In this document: piece after piece, positions 22,854 to 34,884 of the stretch
Layout: every line of letters starts with the position of its first letter
Numbering within the stretch: position 1 is the stretch's first letter
Source: Rachicladosporium sp. CCFEE 5018
Taxonomy: Eukaryota > Ascomycota > Dothideomycetes > Cladosporiales > Cladosporiaceae
DNA: 64,000 nucleotides
Direction: 5' to 3'
Assembly: GCA_002077045.2 (NCBI GenBank)
Contig: KZ111150.1
Location: forward strand, 974,970 to 1,038,969
Translations under genes and position numbers: made by a program
The notes under the pieces: generated by a model
What the model was told of the DNA's origin: nothing
The model's database searches: none
The model's input: only the letters and a program-made list of their open reading frames with translations

Positions 22854-25490
22854 ATGGAATCGTACAGTTCCTTCACCGCCGGCCTTCGGTCTAATCCTGA
22901 GTCTGATTTTGACATTTCGGCCACGAGAAAACCAAATGGCCGCTTCTGGAACCGCCCAGTGGTGAACGCAACGACTGCTGGCAGGCCTGTCTTCTCTCTA
23001 AGATCACTCTTCACTTCGAACACTGCTGAGTCCAGCATGCCCTCGTTCACAGACGTATCGCAGCAAGCCTCGCCGATATCTCCTCTTGGCTTCGTACCAA
23101 CGCCCGATTATGCCGACAAGGGCTTCAGGAGATTTCACCAACATTCCATAAGCGATTCCACAGCGACCTTTGGGTCAACTGACTCATCTCCCACAACAAC
23201 TTGCTCTACTGTTGACGACTCGAGTGCGACCGAACCCTCGCCAGGCTCGTCGCCCGAGTCGCCACCACCAAGATCGTACGAAGGATCCATGCTTCGACCG
23301 CACACCTCGTCCGGTTATGGCACGCCGTTCTTCGAGCTTCAACGGGCTCCTGCGCTCAAGAAGGGTCGTAATCTGAAGAACCTCGCGGTGAATACTTCGA
23401 CACATAACGCTAGGGCGGCCTCGACATCAAGTCTGCCGCTTTCGATACAGCCCAGTTCGGACTCCGAGCCCAGCATAATGTCTCCATCTTTCACAAGACC
23501 ACCTGCGCCGCCTAAGAGAAAGCCCAGCAATCTAGGTCTCACCATTCTCACCCCAGCAACGACGAATCCAGAAACGGGTCCCATGAAGCTTACGATACCA
23601 CCTACCCCAGGCTTCGGACGACCCGCTACGCTGCGACACTTCCAATCATCACCCTCGTTACCTCTCTTCCCTGCCTCAGTGTCCGCCGGCCGCCCATTGT
23701 TGCGCCTTGGCCTGAACACTACCCTTGAGACTATTCTGTCGCCCATAGTACCGCCTCAAGTGCAGATCCAGACAGATGACGAACAGAACTTCGATGTCCC
23801 TCTGTCGCGGGAAGAGAAGCCTGAGGCGTATCCGGATGGCCCAATCACCGTTTACGAGCCACACATCGATCTCTACCTTGAGCCTACTGCTGCCCAGGCG
23901 AGCAAGTACGATGTCATCATGAACGTGGCCAGCGCGGTGCGGAACCCATTCACAGATCCCGTGCCACCCAGTGCACCAGAGCCTGAGATGCGGCTTGATG
24001 GCGGCGGTGGCATACAGTTTGCTCCTCGGCGAGAGACACCCATCGACGATGTACGACAACCCAGTTCGCCCACAACGCCCAAGGCTACGCCTTTAAACGC
24101 GTCGTTCCCACATCAGGCGATGTATCCTGAGCGACAGCCAGAGTACATACACATCGCGTGGGAGCATAACAGTGACATCGTGCCTGATCTGTTCAGACTG
24201 GTGAAGCTGATGGATGAGCGGGTACAAGAGGGCAAGAGCGTCTTAGTCCATTGCCAGTGTGGTGTCAGCCGGTCAGCAAGTCTTGTGGTAGCTTATGGGT
24301 TGTACAAAGACCCAAGTATGAGCGTGCAGGAGGCCTATGATGCGGTCAAGCAGCGCAGCAAATGGATCGGACCGAACATGGTGCGTCTGAAGAAGTGCCA
24401 ACCGAGATCAAATTGATTACTGATTGCTTTACAGAATCTCATCATGCAACTACAAGAGTTCCGATCCAGCCTCGCTCGCGGTGGCCTCCTCCCTGAAAAT
24501 CGCGGCCTCTCACCAATAACGCCAAGTTCGGCCTTTGGAGACTGGCCTGGTCCGTTCTCAGCACGAGCGTTGCAAGTCGGGCCGCATGCTGGCAACCTGA
24601 CAGCTCCAGCACCCGGCTCAATACGGCCGCCCACAAGTGGCTCACTGCCAGCGCTGAGTCCGACACCCTCTTCGGCGCCACTAGTCGCACCGTGGCTCAC
24701 CAGCACTACAGGCTCGCACCAAATACACAGTGAGCCAGAATCGATGCGGGTCTCTTCTCCATATGTCGACACCTCTGGGCACGTCGTTCCCATACTGAAA
24801 GTGGTCGAGCCCGAGAGGATAGACTCCACTGTGCAGACTTCGCTCTTCCTCAGCGAGAAAGACAATGAAGCTGCAACACCCACCGGGTTAATGTCTTCGC
24901 CACGATCTGCCGAGTTCGCCATGACTGACCTGAAGCCACCCGCTGAGGTTTGTTCTGCGGATGCATTCGGGCTCATGTCACCAACAGCTACCGAGTTCAA
25001 ATCATCGCCGTTCGACCGGCCGGCACTGCTGGCTCAGCTAGGCATGGGCTCGATGCGCCAACAGGACGACCTACCTCTCCGCACACGATCACTTAGATCC
25101 GCAGCACCAAAGTCGAACGCACATGCCAACGGACAGAATCTGCAAACGCCCAACGGCCGCCGTCTCCGCGGCAAGATCTCCTCCCCTAGCTTGCGCGAGC
25201 AACAGCAGCTTCGCCAAGCGCAAGCAGACATCGAATCCAAGCTCCACAGAGAGCAGCAATCGCGGCTCGTGTCGCAAAGCAGCACAGAGCATGCTTTCGG
25301 AGGACTGGATGATGCGCTCATGTCACCGAGAGCGACGGAGTTCACGCAAAATCCTTTCGCGACGTTGGCACCCATATCGACCGAAGGATCGGTTGAAGAT
25401 AGGACGCCGAGGACTGGTGACTTGGATCCGAGAAGTCCGGCGCAGGTTGGCGTCAGTCCTATCACGAGAAACATCGGGGATGTTCTATGA
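22854..25490 (+). CDS. Dual-specificity (MAP kinase) phosphatase, MSG5-like (Y copy)
   Basis: Exons 22854-24380 and 24435-25490 (54-bp intron) give 860 residues, the same length as the X copy, with no indel. The catalytic HCQCGVSRS loop and the whole DSP core are conserved. Most substitutions lie in the disordered N- and C-terminal regions, as expected under purifying selection on the domain. The tail again contains three SPxxxEF motifs. Predicted role: switching off a MAP kinase by removing phosphate from Thr and Tyr in its activation loop. Confidence 0.85.
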
Positions 25491-26185
25491 AAACGCCAAT
25501 GAATCTTAAATTTCAACCGGGATCTGGCATCATCTCAGAGATACGAACGTAGATGAGATGATTAGCCTTCGCTGCCTTGGCTAGAGGTATCTGGGGCAGT
25601 GATCTGAAATTCGCTGAGGTCTCCGATATCGCGCCTTCTGCCTGACCCACCATGGAGTGGCGATGGAGACCATGCAGCGGTGAGTAAAAAGGCCATAGGC
25701 AAGTCTGGCGAACGGTCAGAGCGCCTTGATGGCGCATGACATATGTGCGCAAGTCACGAATGGACAGATTGATGCTCCGCCGGGGCGCGGAAGACGATTA
25801 CATCAGATGATGTATACTAGTCGCATGTTGAAGCACAGCGATGTGAGAGGGCGATGCGACAGCAAGATCAGATAGATCCCTACAATCCTATCTAAACTCG
25901 ACTGTTTGTCACACCGCACTCGTGAGACGCTGTTGAGCTGCGCTGCGGGATCTCATTGGTCATTAGATAGTGTATGCAAGATGAACGCCGAACGCAGTGC
26001 GATGCTATGTCCAAATGTCCGCCCAAGAGCGAGTGTCCTGCTTTCCCTCGATCCATGCTTCAGCGCTCCGACGTGAATGCTCAACTGCTCGCTCGCCCGC
26101 TACCAACGTATGCAGAAAGGCTGCGAAGAAGAGCCTGTAAAGTGAAGCCGCAGAGTACGACATCGTCCAATACAACGCAACAACC
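25491..26185. other. Spacer between phosphatase and broken Rua1-type gene (Y)
   Basis: Convergent 3' regions. I see no further feature. Confidence 0.4.
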
Positions 26186-26913
26186 TCAGCTCGCCACCTT
26201 CGCCACTCTCTTCCTCGGTGACCTGCTCTGACCCATCGAGCCCGTACTACCGCTATCACTCCGCCCTCTGCCAATCCGACTTCTCAACCCCTTGAGTTGG
26301 CACTTGCAAGAATGCCTGAACCAAGCTGTCCTACCCTTCTCCCCCTTTGCGATCGCGACCCATCGGTCACAGCCACCGCGCTTACCCTCCCAGTCACCGT
26401 CACCTCTCAAATCCCGGTGATCGACCGGCGAGGGTAGACGCTGGCGCGTTGCGCATGATATGCCATGCACAAAGTGCATGTGGTACCAGTAAGCACTCAA
26501 GTACTGAGACAGGCCGGCAGACTTTGGGTGCGGTTCAGCATGAAGTGGGCATTGGCGTCCTGAGCTACGAGTGACCCGACCGCAAACGACGGCGAGATCT
26601 CGTACGTAGCGACATCACTGGACGAGGACGATCGACCGGAGCAGTGGACGATGTCATCTAATGCCGTGTAGTCCGGCATATACCGAGGGTTCGTTCCGTT
26701 GAGAGTGATCGTCGCACCTTAGAAGTAAAGCTCCTGCCATTGTGGCCATGAGGCTATCCAATCGATTGGCAAGCTACATTCTGGGTCGCTGTAGCCGTGT
26801 GGCTGATCATGGTCGAAGACGCCGATGCTCAGACCAATGTAGTCGGTCGAAGTGCCCTCGTCAAAATACCCAGACCCTCCTGCTGAAACGAGGCTCGTCA
26901 ATAGCAAGCTCAT
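26186..26913 (-). pseudogene. Rua1-type regulator, inactivated copy (Y)
   Basis: Counterpart of 9341-10348. Two lesions are visible. A CAA-to-TAA change at about 26720 stops the frame after ELYF. Independently, 280 bp present in X (9653-9932) is absent at about 26497, which shifts the frame and removes the first Cys-pair unit (GWCSPCQSW). The second unit (GGCDRWVA...WFRH) remains as an isolated open frame, 26186-26500. Either lesion alone would abolish the full protein. An assembly error is less likely because two separate lesions occur, but the sequence cannot exclude it. Confidence 0.7.
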
Positions 26914-28094
26914 CCGATGTTGGACTTGCTCTGCTACAATGCAATGGCGTGAGCGTCCTCCTGATCGGTAACACCAGCCTCCAACGACACACTCTATCGG
27001 AGACGCCGTGGATTGTAGATATACTCACATGGATGTAGCGTAGAGGCATTGTGTAACGTACGGGTGGCCGCTCGAGCGTGAGTGCGCTTACAGCTCTGGG
27101 ACTGGGGTCATGGCCAGCCGTGGTGCGGAACGTGTGTAACCACACATTTTATGCGATTCGTATCAGAGCTGGAGAAAATCCCAGACTCAAGGTGCTGGAT
27201 TGTCTAGGGCCACAGTAATGGGCCATGCAGAGCTACTGGCAAAGCAAGGGACGTCGTCCAAGTGAGTATACCGACCCGAACACGCCGAGATCTTTACCAA
27301 GATGGTGAGCTTACCGTCAGATATATGCGTGACAGCCGCCTCGAATGCTTGTAAGCTCGTCAATGCGGCCGCGGTGTCCGCTTCGCAAGTGTGAATTGCG
27401 CTGTAGTCAGACTCTCCACGACTCGCGTATAGAGTAGGCAATCGAGAGTCAAGTTTAATCGTCAATATATGGGAGGTTTGTTGCGGCTCGACGGTCAGTC
27501 ACATCTGCAAGCCGCCTACTTGGGTCATGGTTGAGGTATTTGTTTGCACCACTCTAGTAGGCCTCATTCCACGCATGGCGGTCAGTGTGCCTAAGCGGAT
27601 GAATGAGGCGCACAACGAGGCATCTACGTTCTGCAAGCAGCCGGCGGGATCTACTCGCGGTCTGCGAGCGTCGCCGTGACACAAGCCAGAGATTGGCAGG
27701 GGACGAGAACCGAAGTGGCGAAATCATTCATCAGCAGCGGCTCGGTAAGATTGTTGGAGGGTTCAGTCTGCCACGGGAGTCGCTGGACTACCCATTGCTC
27801 GAGCGGCCAGACTGCTGTTGGCATTATTCGAGCTCAGCTCTTCGAGAGCAGCAGAGCACACGACCTTGATGTATGTGCCCTCGGTCAGTCCGATGCTGAC
27901 TCAGTTGATGTCGATGTTGTGAAGTGCAAGTGTGAGGAAGAGTTGTGATGTTGACTTTCGGCTGCACCTCGCTTAATCGACGTCAATGGCGTCTAGACTC
28001 CCATCCTTGCTCTGTGCTACCAACGACCGCTTTGACATGGAGTCACGGGTGATGCGCTGCCATCTCGATGTAGCCGGCAGCTGACGAGTACATC
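26914..28094. other. Former 5' part of the broken Rua1-type gene and promoter of SET gene (Y)
   Basis: Aligns with 10349-11657 apart from a deletion of about 95 bp at 26941 (between ACAATGC repeats) and one of about 33 bp near 27999. The SET-gene promoter should be at the right end. No other gene is supported. Confidence 0.35.
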
Positions 28095-30029
28095 ATGGCG
28101 GACATAGGCTACGTCGCTAAGCGAGTTGGTCGGGAAGTCGAGAGACTGCTACTGCAGGCACTAGAGCAAAGCCCGACCAGCTTTGGCACACTGCAACTCC
28201 GCTGCAGCGTGGAATCTGGGCAGCACAGCGCGAACTCGGAGCCATTGGCGAGAGGCGAGGTCACGTTCGACGTCGGAGATTTACTGGCTGCGACCGACCG
28301 CAGAACGCCACCATCGTCGCGTTTGCTCGGCGACTTTGCGCTGCCAACGCCAGCAGACAGCCCTTGCGAGGGCGCTATACCGCGGTCGTATCCAACGGCG
28401 TCGTCTGACCGGACTTTGACTGTCAGCGCGGTCTCGCCAGGACGCAAGCGTAAAGCAGCTAGTAGTCGCCTCCAGCAATCGACAAGCGTGCGGCGCAAGA
28501 CAACTTCTCACACCCCGGACCTCCATGATGATGACGGACAGATTGTGCCGCAACGGCCCAGAGCTCTGCCTGACAATCCGATCCTGCAGCCACCTTCCTT
28601 GTCGAAGTTCATCAATGGGGTCTGGGAGTCGCTTTTCTCAGGTACCAAACTAGATCCGGTCGAGGTCATCGAACAATGGCAAGCTATCGAGTCGAGTGGA
28701 CAGCCGAAGCTGATTGTGGACTCTCATGACCAAGTCGTCTCGCAAGGCACCTCGATAGCAGATGGCGACTTTAGCAAGATGAGTGTACTGGCACGCAAGA
28801 TCAGCCAGACAAGCCGGACCTGTCGATCTCTGGAAGTCGTAGTGCAATGCCGCTGGATGCAGCTTTTCGACGAGCAGGTCGCAAAGTTGGCGGCAACATC
28901 GACTAAGGAGAAAGCTAAGAAAGCTACGATTGCAGCGGCCTGCCTCGACTTCAAATGGTCTGAGAAGGAGCTTCGCAACAAGACTGCCATCTGGCGTGGC
29001 TACGCTGATATCCAGAAGACTGGAGGATGGGCAGCGCTCGTTTTTGCGGGAATGGGCTTGTACCGCTTTTGCAAGTACGTTCAACGTCTCCCTGGTCACT
29101 TTCGAGTCTTCCTGCCTGTGATCCTGATGCTCACATTGCACCTAGGTATCGAGTAGCCTTTACAGAAGAGACGTTCGAAGTCCTTCGGAGCTTGAGACAT
29201 CGCTTCGTGAGTGGCCTTCGGTGGTATGGACGGACATGCACATACTGACAAAACACAGGAAGTCGCTGCAGACACAATGCACACGAACTGGCGACAGCTC
29301 CTAGCGATCGTCAATGGTCCGACAACCCGCCGCTACACGGGCCACATGCATAGTCACGTAGTCTGTGGACCCCATGACGAGACCATTGATCTTCCCATCA
29401 CATACCATCAGTGGGACAAGGACTTCAGCTACCAGCACCTGAACGAGTCTTGCATCGATGAGGAAGCATGGGGGAACTATGATCCGCGAGTTGTCCAACT
29501 CGAGGGCCCTTTCACCTGCGAAGCCTGTAAAGAAGTACAATCGGACGTTCCGACAGCGAGTTCCTGCACCTGCTTTCCCGCACTCTACCCACCTGTTCTG
29601 GCTGGTCCTAGTCCGGTGCAAGTCTATCGGACGCCAAATGGACGTAACAATGGGCTGCTCGCTTGTCTGCCCTTTGAGGAAGGCGCAGCGATCGGAGAAT
29701 TCGTGGGTCTGATCACGGCAGGCGTCTCAGGCAAAGACGTGATGTGGGGCGAGACAGCGCGGGCATCGTACCAAATCTGGCAGGGTCGTCAAGGAAACCA
29801 CACGCGCTTTGTAAATCACTCGTGCGAGCCGAACAGTCAATTCGAGCGCTTCGTCTGGATGGGTACGCAACGGATCATCCTCGTATCGAAAGGAGTGGAC
29901 GCTGGAGAAGAGGTGACAGTGGACTATACTGATACGTACTGGCGAAACCTGGACAAGGAGTGCTTGTGTGGCCAACCGACGTGCAGATACAAGGATCGAT
30001 CTCGCATTACAGCTACAGCGCAAGGCTAG
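28095..30029 (+). CDS. SET-domain protein lysine methyltransferase (candidate)
   Basis: Three exons: 28095-29074, 29146-29206 and 29259-30029 (introns 71 and 52 bp) encode 603 residues. Residues 1-150 are Ser/Thr-rich with basic clusters (GRKRK, RRKT) that may act as nuclear signals. About 155-345 is an unrecognised alpha-helical-looking region. Near 433 is a short Cys-rich piece (FTCEACKEV, SSCTC). The SET domain spans about 468-580 with the signature NHSCEPNS (about 534) and VTVDYTDTYW. A post-SET CLCGQPTCR follows. Such proteins transfer methyl from SAM to lysine, often in histones. The N-terminal architecture does not match the classic SET1, SET2 or CLR4 layouts. The 3' end lies 32 bp from the P450 stop. 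Confidence 0.85.
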
Positions 30030-30061
30030 CCAAGGATAATTTGACGACCAAGTCTATACGC

Positions 30062-31824
30062 TCAAGCTACACTGTCTCGCCTCAAGTCCTGTGGAATGGC
30101 TCTTCGCTTGAACTTGGTGTTGAACTCCAATTGCCGCACGAACCAGGCGTTGAACGTCTTCCACTCGGTCTGTGGAGTCTCCAACTCGACTTCGAAGTTG
30201 CGCAAGAACGTCGGCACAAGCTTATAGATTTCTAGCAGGCTCTGGAACAAGTATCAGTAGACGGACGCATTGCGGAAGCTGTGCTGTGCGGATTACTCAC
30301 GATGTTCTTGCCGATACAAGTCCTCGCACCTGCCCCAAATTGGAACATCGTCGCTTTCATCTCCTTGAGCTGCTCCTTCGGTGCCTCGATCCATCTCTCG
30401 GGCCTGAAGACGTCGACGTCTTCGCCGAACACTTCTGGCCGTCGATGCAGCACCCAAGCGTTGCAGCCCACGACCGTACCACCGGGTATGCGCTGACCGA
30501 GAATCTCAATCCCTTGCGGAGGCACTATTCGCTCAAGGATCAGCCCGGCAGCAGGGTGCATGCGGAACGACTCCTGGATCACAGCATCCAGATATGGCAG
30601 CTTCTGCGCCTCAGCCCAGCCAACCTTGTTCTTCGGCCGACTCTCAATCGTGCCATTGCGAGCAGCTTCATCGAGCTCCTCCATGAGCTTCTTGTACACT
30701 TGCGGGTGTTTGACAAGGAAGTAGAAGATACTGCTCAGACTGATCGCGGTCGTCTCCGAGCCAGCAAACACCATGCTAGTGCAAGAAGACAACACTTGTC
30801 GGTCGGTCATGAACTCGGGATGGTCGTGCTGGGCTTGCGTAAACTTGGTCAGGAGGTCGACGCCTTTGCCGCTACCTTCATCGACTTGGCCGTTAGCGCG
30901 GACTTTCTCCATCTCAGCTTCTCGTTGAGCGGACTGCTCGACTGCGAACTTAGTGACTGGGAAGCTAGTCTTGCGGATACCCCATTTCTCGAGGTTCATC
31001 CTGACAGGATTCTTGGCAAGGACCGAGTCCAGCCATGGCATTTGGCCGATGGGTCCAGCGTATGCGAGAAAGTCGCCGATGAATTTGACGATGCCATCGA
31101 TATCGTGATCTTGCTCAACGAAGCCGAGGCGTTTGCTCCAAGTCAGGTCGCCTATCACGTCGAAGGCGAAGAACTGAAGCCATTTGGAAAAGTCGCTGCA
31201 GATCGTCAGTCAGGCTAACATTGAGTCTGGGGAGACCTTGAGGGAACGCACCATGTCTTCCCAGTATCGACGTATCGCTTCCTCGTCTGCTCGATGAAGA
31301 CATCGGTCGTACTGTCTACAAGGGGCTCGTAGCCTACGAGCGAAGACATGGCGAAGGCGCTGTTGACACATCGTCGATACTTGGCGTGGTAGTCTTCGTC
31401 CCGGGTGCTGAAGAGGGAGTAGAGTCGGGTGCCTTTCGAGATGGCGGTTTGGACAGTGTAGAAGTCGGTCTTGATGACAGTCAGCAGAAGTAGTATGAGA
31501 TGAGACATTCTCGCGTACCTTCGTCATGCCCTTGTTCAGGCCATAGATGATCTTGATCGCACTCGGGTCCGCAATTGAAAGTACGTTCGGTCCCAGTCGG
31601 ACTATGTCGCCATGCTTCTTGTGTAATGCAAGGTGAGTCTTCTCTGCGCTACGATTCCAGACATCGAAGAATCGCCACCAATTTGTGTAAGCTGCTAGAG
31701 GATGGCCTGTGTACTTGTTGAGACCATTGTGGAATTTGTTGCTCAGAAGCTTGGCTACAAGAAGAGACAGTAGCACTGCTGGCCAGTACGTCGCCAGGAA
31801 TGGCAAAACCTCGTTGGCGAGCAT
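30062..31824 (-). CDS. Cytochrome P450, pisatin-demethylase-like
   Basis: Four exons on the minus strand: 31824-31519, 31469-31252, 31195-30301 and 30241-30062 (introns 49, 56 and 59 bp) give 532 residues. An N-terminal membrane anchor (about 5-28) suggests the ER. The I-helix shows AGSETT (319-324), the K-helix ESFR (384-387), then FRPERW (about 439). The heme loop is FGAGARTCIGKN with Cys468 as iron ligand. All core P450 elements are present. The sequence style resembles fungal pisatin-demethylase-like oxidases, which hydroxylate or demethylate lipophilic compounds. The substrate is unknown. No biosynthetic backbone gene lies nearby. The first two exons recur in Z. Confidence 0.92.
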
Positions 31825-32465
31825 TGTAAGGCCTATGGACAGGGCTATGAGATCGAAAAGAAGTGATTCGAGATGTCAAGTAGCAACACTCACCTTACCA
31901 GAGACTCGGAAGATCTGTCGCGAAGCATAAGGACTCAGGCCGGCAGATGTGGTCAGACGCTACAGTATTCCAACAACCAAAAGACACGGCACTTGGCGAG
32001 ACCATCTGCATGCCATATTCGGACGCCTCATCGCGATGTTCGTTTCCTGATGGCCCCTTGGCCCCTCTTCCATCGACATTGCTCAATTGTACGTCAGAGT
32101 GCGGCTCGCCTCGTGGTCGACGATGCAGCGTCGATCAAGGGCAACTTGATCGTCTCCATGGCTTTCTGTTTCACTAGATCATTGAACGCCTTTGCGAACA
32201 TTGCCAACGACTGCCATGAAGTTTGCATCTGCCGACATCTCGAGGTCACCTCCACACGAACCTTGCCCCGTGAACTCCACCTCCACGCGGAGCGTGTAGT
32301 CAGGCGTACGGCAGTTGCGAACGGCGTACTTGCCGTGGGTAGCCGACACTATCGTCGTCGATTCGATAATGCTACTACACCAGGAAGATGGATTGTTGAG
32401 CATCCACGAGCAATATGGAAGCAAAGTACTGTGGATTTTTGAAGTCTACCAGGCACCTTCGTGGT
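31825..32465. other. Spacer between P450 and glutathione transferase
   Basis: Both neighbours are on the minus strand, so this holds the P450 promoter and the transferase 3' end. Overlapping open frames on both strands (about 31873-32442) are kept in Z, but I cannot choose a coding frame. Confidence 0.35.
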
Positions 32466-33320
32466 CTAGCTTTGTCTATCAAGCTCAGGATAATGCCGGA
32501 AGATGCCCATGGAGTACTTCATCCGCCTTTCGCTTTCAAGATACCCCGTGATCCCCTTCTCCGTCTTCACGCTCTTGTGGAAATCGCCTAACAGCAGCCC
32601 AAAGTCCTCTGTCCGTGCCTTCATCTCGCTTGGAAATGCGAAGAACAGCCCGTCGAGCACCTGCCAAACCACTAGATCCGCAGTCGTAAGCTTGCTACCT
32701 ACGAGGTACATGCCTCGATTCGCTTGCCTCTCCTGTTGCTTCTCGTTCCACTTGAGCATCCTCTCGAAGTACCCAAGAAACTTCGGTAGCCTGTTCTTGC
32801 GGAAGTCTGTCGTCTTCTTCAACGCCTCGTCTTTCTGGTTTTCGTAGTAATCTGCTACTGCAATCTGTAGCCCGTCAGCAAGGACCCCGTCACGCGATCA
32901 TTTTGAGCGACTCACAGGATGATGCGTATCATGCACCTCATTATTCAAATCCAACGCCGTAGCCACTACCTGACCAACCCATAACTTATCAGCCTCATCC
33001 TCCCCCACCAAGCCCAGCCGCAGCCCTAAGTAGTTCAGAATGTTCGACGTCTGACTTATGAGCAAATCCCCGCCGCCTTTGCCCTCGCCTCTTACTTGTA
33101 GCGCTGGTGGAGCGAACACCGGAGGGTTGTCTCCCAGACTCGATAATGCGGCAGGGTCGATGCAGGTTTTGCGAACGGTTGCGTAGCCATTAGACGCCGA
33201 GTTCGCGAGATCGGTGTAAGGTGTACCCGTGGCTTCGAAAGCGAGGCGAATGAACTCGGCGCGGCCTGGGATGCCGGGGTGGTAGAGGAGGGTGTACTTG
33301 GGCGAATCGGTCGAGGTCAT
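32466..33320 (-). CDS. Glutathione S-transferase-like protein (Y copy)
   Basis: Exons 33320-32916 and 32864-32466 (51-bp intron) encode 267 residues. The N-terminal thioredoxin-fold half begins with YTLLYHPGIPGRAEFIRLAFEA, like sigma/pi-type transferases with a Tyr near the start. SQTSNILNYLG is the glutathione-contact turn. The helical C-terminal half contains the conserved LTTADLVVWQVLDG pattern (family N-cap and hydrophobic staple region). Expected role: conjugation of glutathione to electrophiles, or peroxide detoxification, in the cytosol. The neighbouring P450 could supply oxidised substrates, but the proximity is only suggestive. Confidence 0.88.
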
Positions 33321-34011
33321 CGTGGGAGCCAGCGGTCAGATGGAAAGCAGTGGGCAGCTGACGCAGTACGTGCGAGCTCTGGCGTGGACACACCGATCTG
33401 CTGTTCAGATACTCTGGCGCAACAGAAAGGAACAGAAGCTTGGGAAAGTGGAAAGATATGGGACCGGACATAAGACGCCTTACTCTGCCTACCTCGCCGA
33501 TCCTCTGCGCAATTGCAGGCGAGATACCACCACAGCTTGTACTGCCAGAGCTGAAGCGCATAGTGTGAACCTATCAGCCTGTCGTGAATGTTGTTGTATC
33601 TTCATATTGCAGCAGACGCATGATATGGGAGGTGAAATGTGGAAGAACACGGCCTCTGGACGATTCGGCCCCCACGGCTGATGACAAGTCAGCTAACGAT
33701 CATTGTCACAGGACGAGGAGTCGCACAACAATTCTGCTGCAGCGAATGCCTCTCATCATACACTCCACAGACGTAAGAGCAGAAAGGGGCTTTGATTTGT
33801 TCTACGTCCAGCGTCGTGGAAGCTAAGTTGTTAGGTTCATGGATGGCCCCCGAAGCAAGCTCATGGCTACCTAGGAGGACATCATCATGAGATAGCTAGA
33901 CACGAAACGTCCTGTCACACTGAATAGAGCAATGCCAAACTTGCCCTCCTGGACCAGCTCAATCTACCCACTTCGCTTCCCAACGCATGACCTAGAAAGT
34001 CTACCGCAGCC
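33321..34011. promoter_or_regulatory. Divergent promoter, glutathione transferase / phosphoesterase
   Basis: 691 bp between outward-facing starts, so both promoters should lie here. It is well conserved in Z (56028-56718). No RNA gene or strong ORF is seen. Confidence 0.4.
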
Positions 34012-34884
34012 ATGGCCACCACCAAACTCCGCCTCGTCTGCATATCAGACACCCACAACGCCTTCCCCGGCGCCGGCTTCACCCTCCCCGCCGGCGACAT
34101 CCTACTCCACGCCGGCGACCTAACAAATCAAGGCTCCCTCGCCGAGATCGAGAAGGCAATGACCTGGATCAAGCACGCGAACTTCGCTGCCAAAATCGTC
34201 GTAGCCGGGAACCACGATCTCTCCGTCGATGTGAAATATGGGCTGAAGTATCCGGAGGGGTGGAAGGTGCTGCCAGAGGAAGGGGAGAAGTGTAGAGAGC
34301 TGGTCAGGGGAGTGCAAGGGGTGAAATATCTGGAGCACGAGAGTGCTGAGGTGGAGGTGAAGGGGGTGAAGTTGAGGGTGTTCGGGAGCCCGTACTCGCC
34401 GGACCGGGGAGGACAGAACTGGGCATTTCAGTACTTACCTGAGGAAGCCGAGGAGCTGTGGAGCGCTGTGCCTGGCGATGTACACGTGCTCATTACGCAC
34501 ACGCCATCTTCACTAGGTCTTGACGAAAGCAAGCACTGGACGCAAGGCGGCTGTGAGGTCCTTGCGAGACGCGTGCGAGAGATCCGACCGAGACTGCATG
34601 TCTTCGGGCATTGTCATGAGGGCCGAGGAGCGGAAGTCGTTCATTGGGAGGAGTCCGCCGAAGACGGAGACCATCGAACGACGAAATGGCGAGATCCGGG
34701 TGCAGGCAGTAAGAAGCAATCGCTGTTTGACTTGACAGGTACTCGTGGTGGTCACAGTCTGACGGCCGGTGCCGATACTGTGTTGGTGAATGCGAGTATC
34801 ATGGCGAGGAGCTGGGGTCAGGGCGGCAAAGCCTTCAATAAGCCAATTGTCGTAGACATCGATATACCCTCGAAGCGGGATTGA
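34012..34884 (+). CDS. Calcineurin-like metallophosphoesterase (Y copy)
   Basis: A single exon of 290 residues. The metal-binding set is complete: SDTHN (12-16), GDLTNQG (from 34), GNHD (65-68), His162 in ITHTP, and GHCH (198-201). Order and spacing resemble the MPPED/UPF0046 branch of the PF00149 superfamily, whose members hydrolyse phosphodiesters with two metal ions. No signal peptide or membrane segment is seen. The physiological substrate is unknown. An upstream in-frame start is not available, and this ATG has an A at -3 (context AGCC). Confidence 0.9.
   Translation: MATTKLRLVCISDTHNAFPGAGFTLPAGDILLHAGDLTNQGSLAEIEKAMTWIKHANFAAKIVVAGNHDLSVDVKYGLKYPEGWKVLPEEGEKCRELVRGVQGVKYLEHESAEVEVKGVKLRVFGSPYSPDRGGQNWAFQYLPEEAEELWSAVPGDVHVLITHTPSSLGLDESKHWTQGGCEVLARRVREIRPRLHVFGHCHEGRGAEVVHWEESAEDGDHRTTKWRDPGAGSKKQSLFDLTGTRGGHSLTAGADTVLVNASIMARSWGQGGKAFNKPIVVDIDIPSKRD

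Larger units (their letters stand above)
16881..28548 (+). repeat. Y counterpart of contig X
   Basis: Matches 1-12111 in order and orientation. Divergence is patchy. For example, 18236-18509 is identical to 1356-1629 across an exon-intron-exon junction, while exon sequence just upstream carries many synonymous changes. Three deletions relative to X lie in and around the Rua1-type gene. Confidence 0.9.

Noticed and set aside
31873..32442. Overlapping small open frames on both strands between P450 and glutathione transferase, including a minus-strand frame 32179-32424
   Set aside because: Kept in Z, but substitutions do not clearly favour one frame, no domain is seen, and no start or splice model is convincing.
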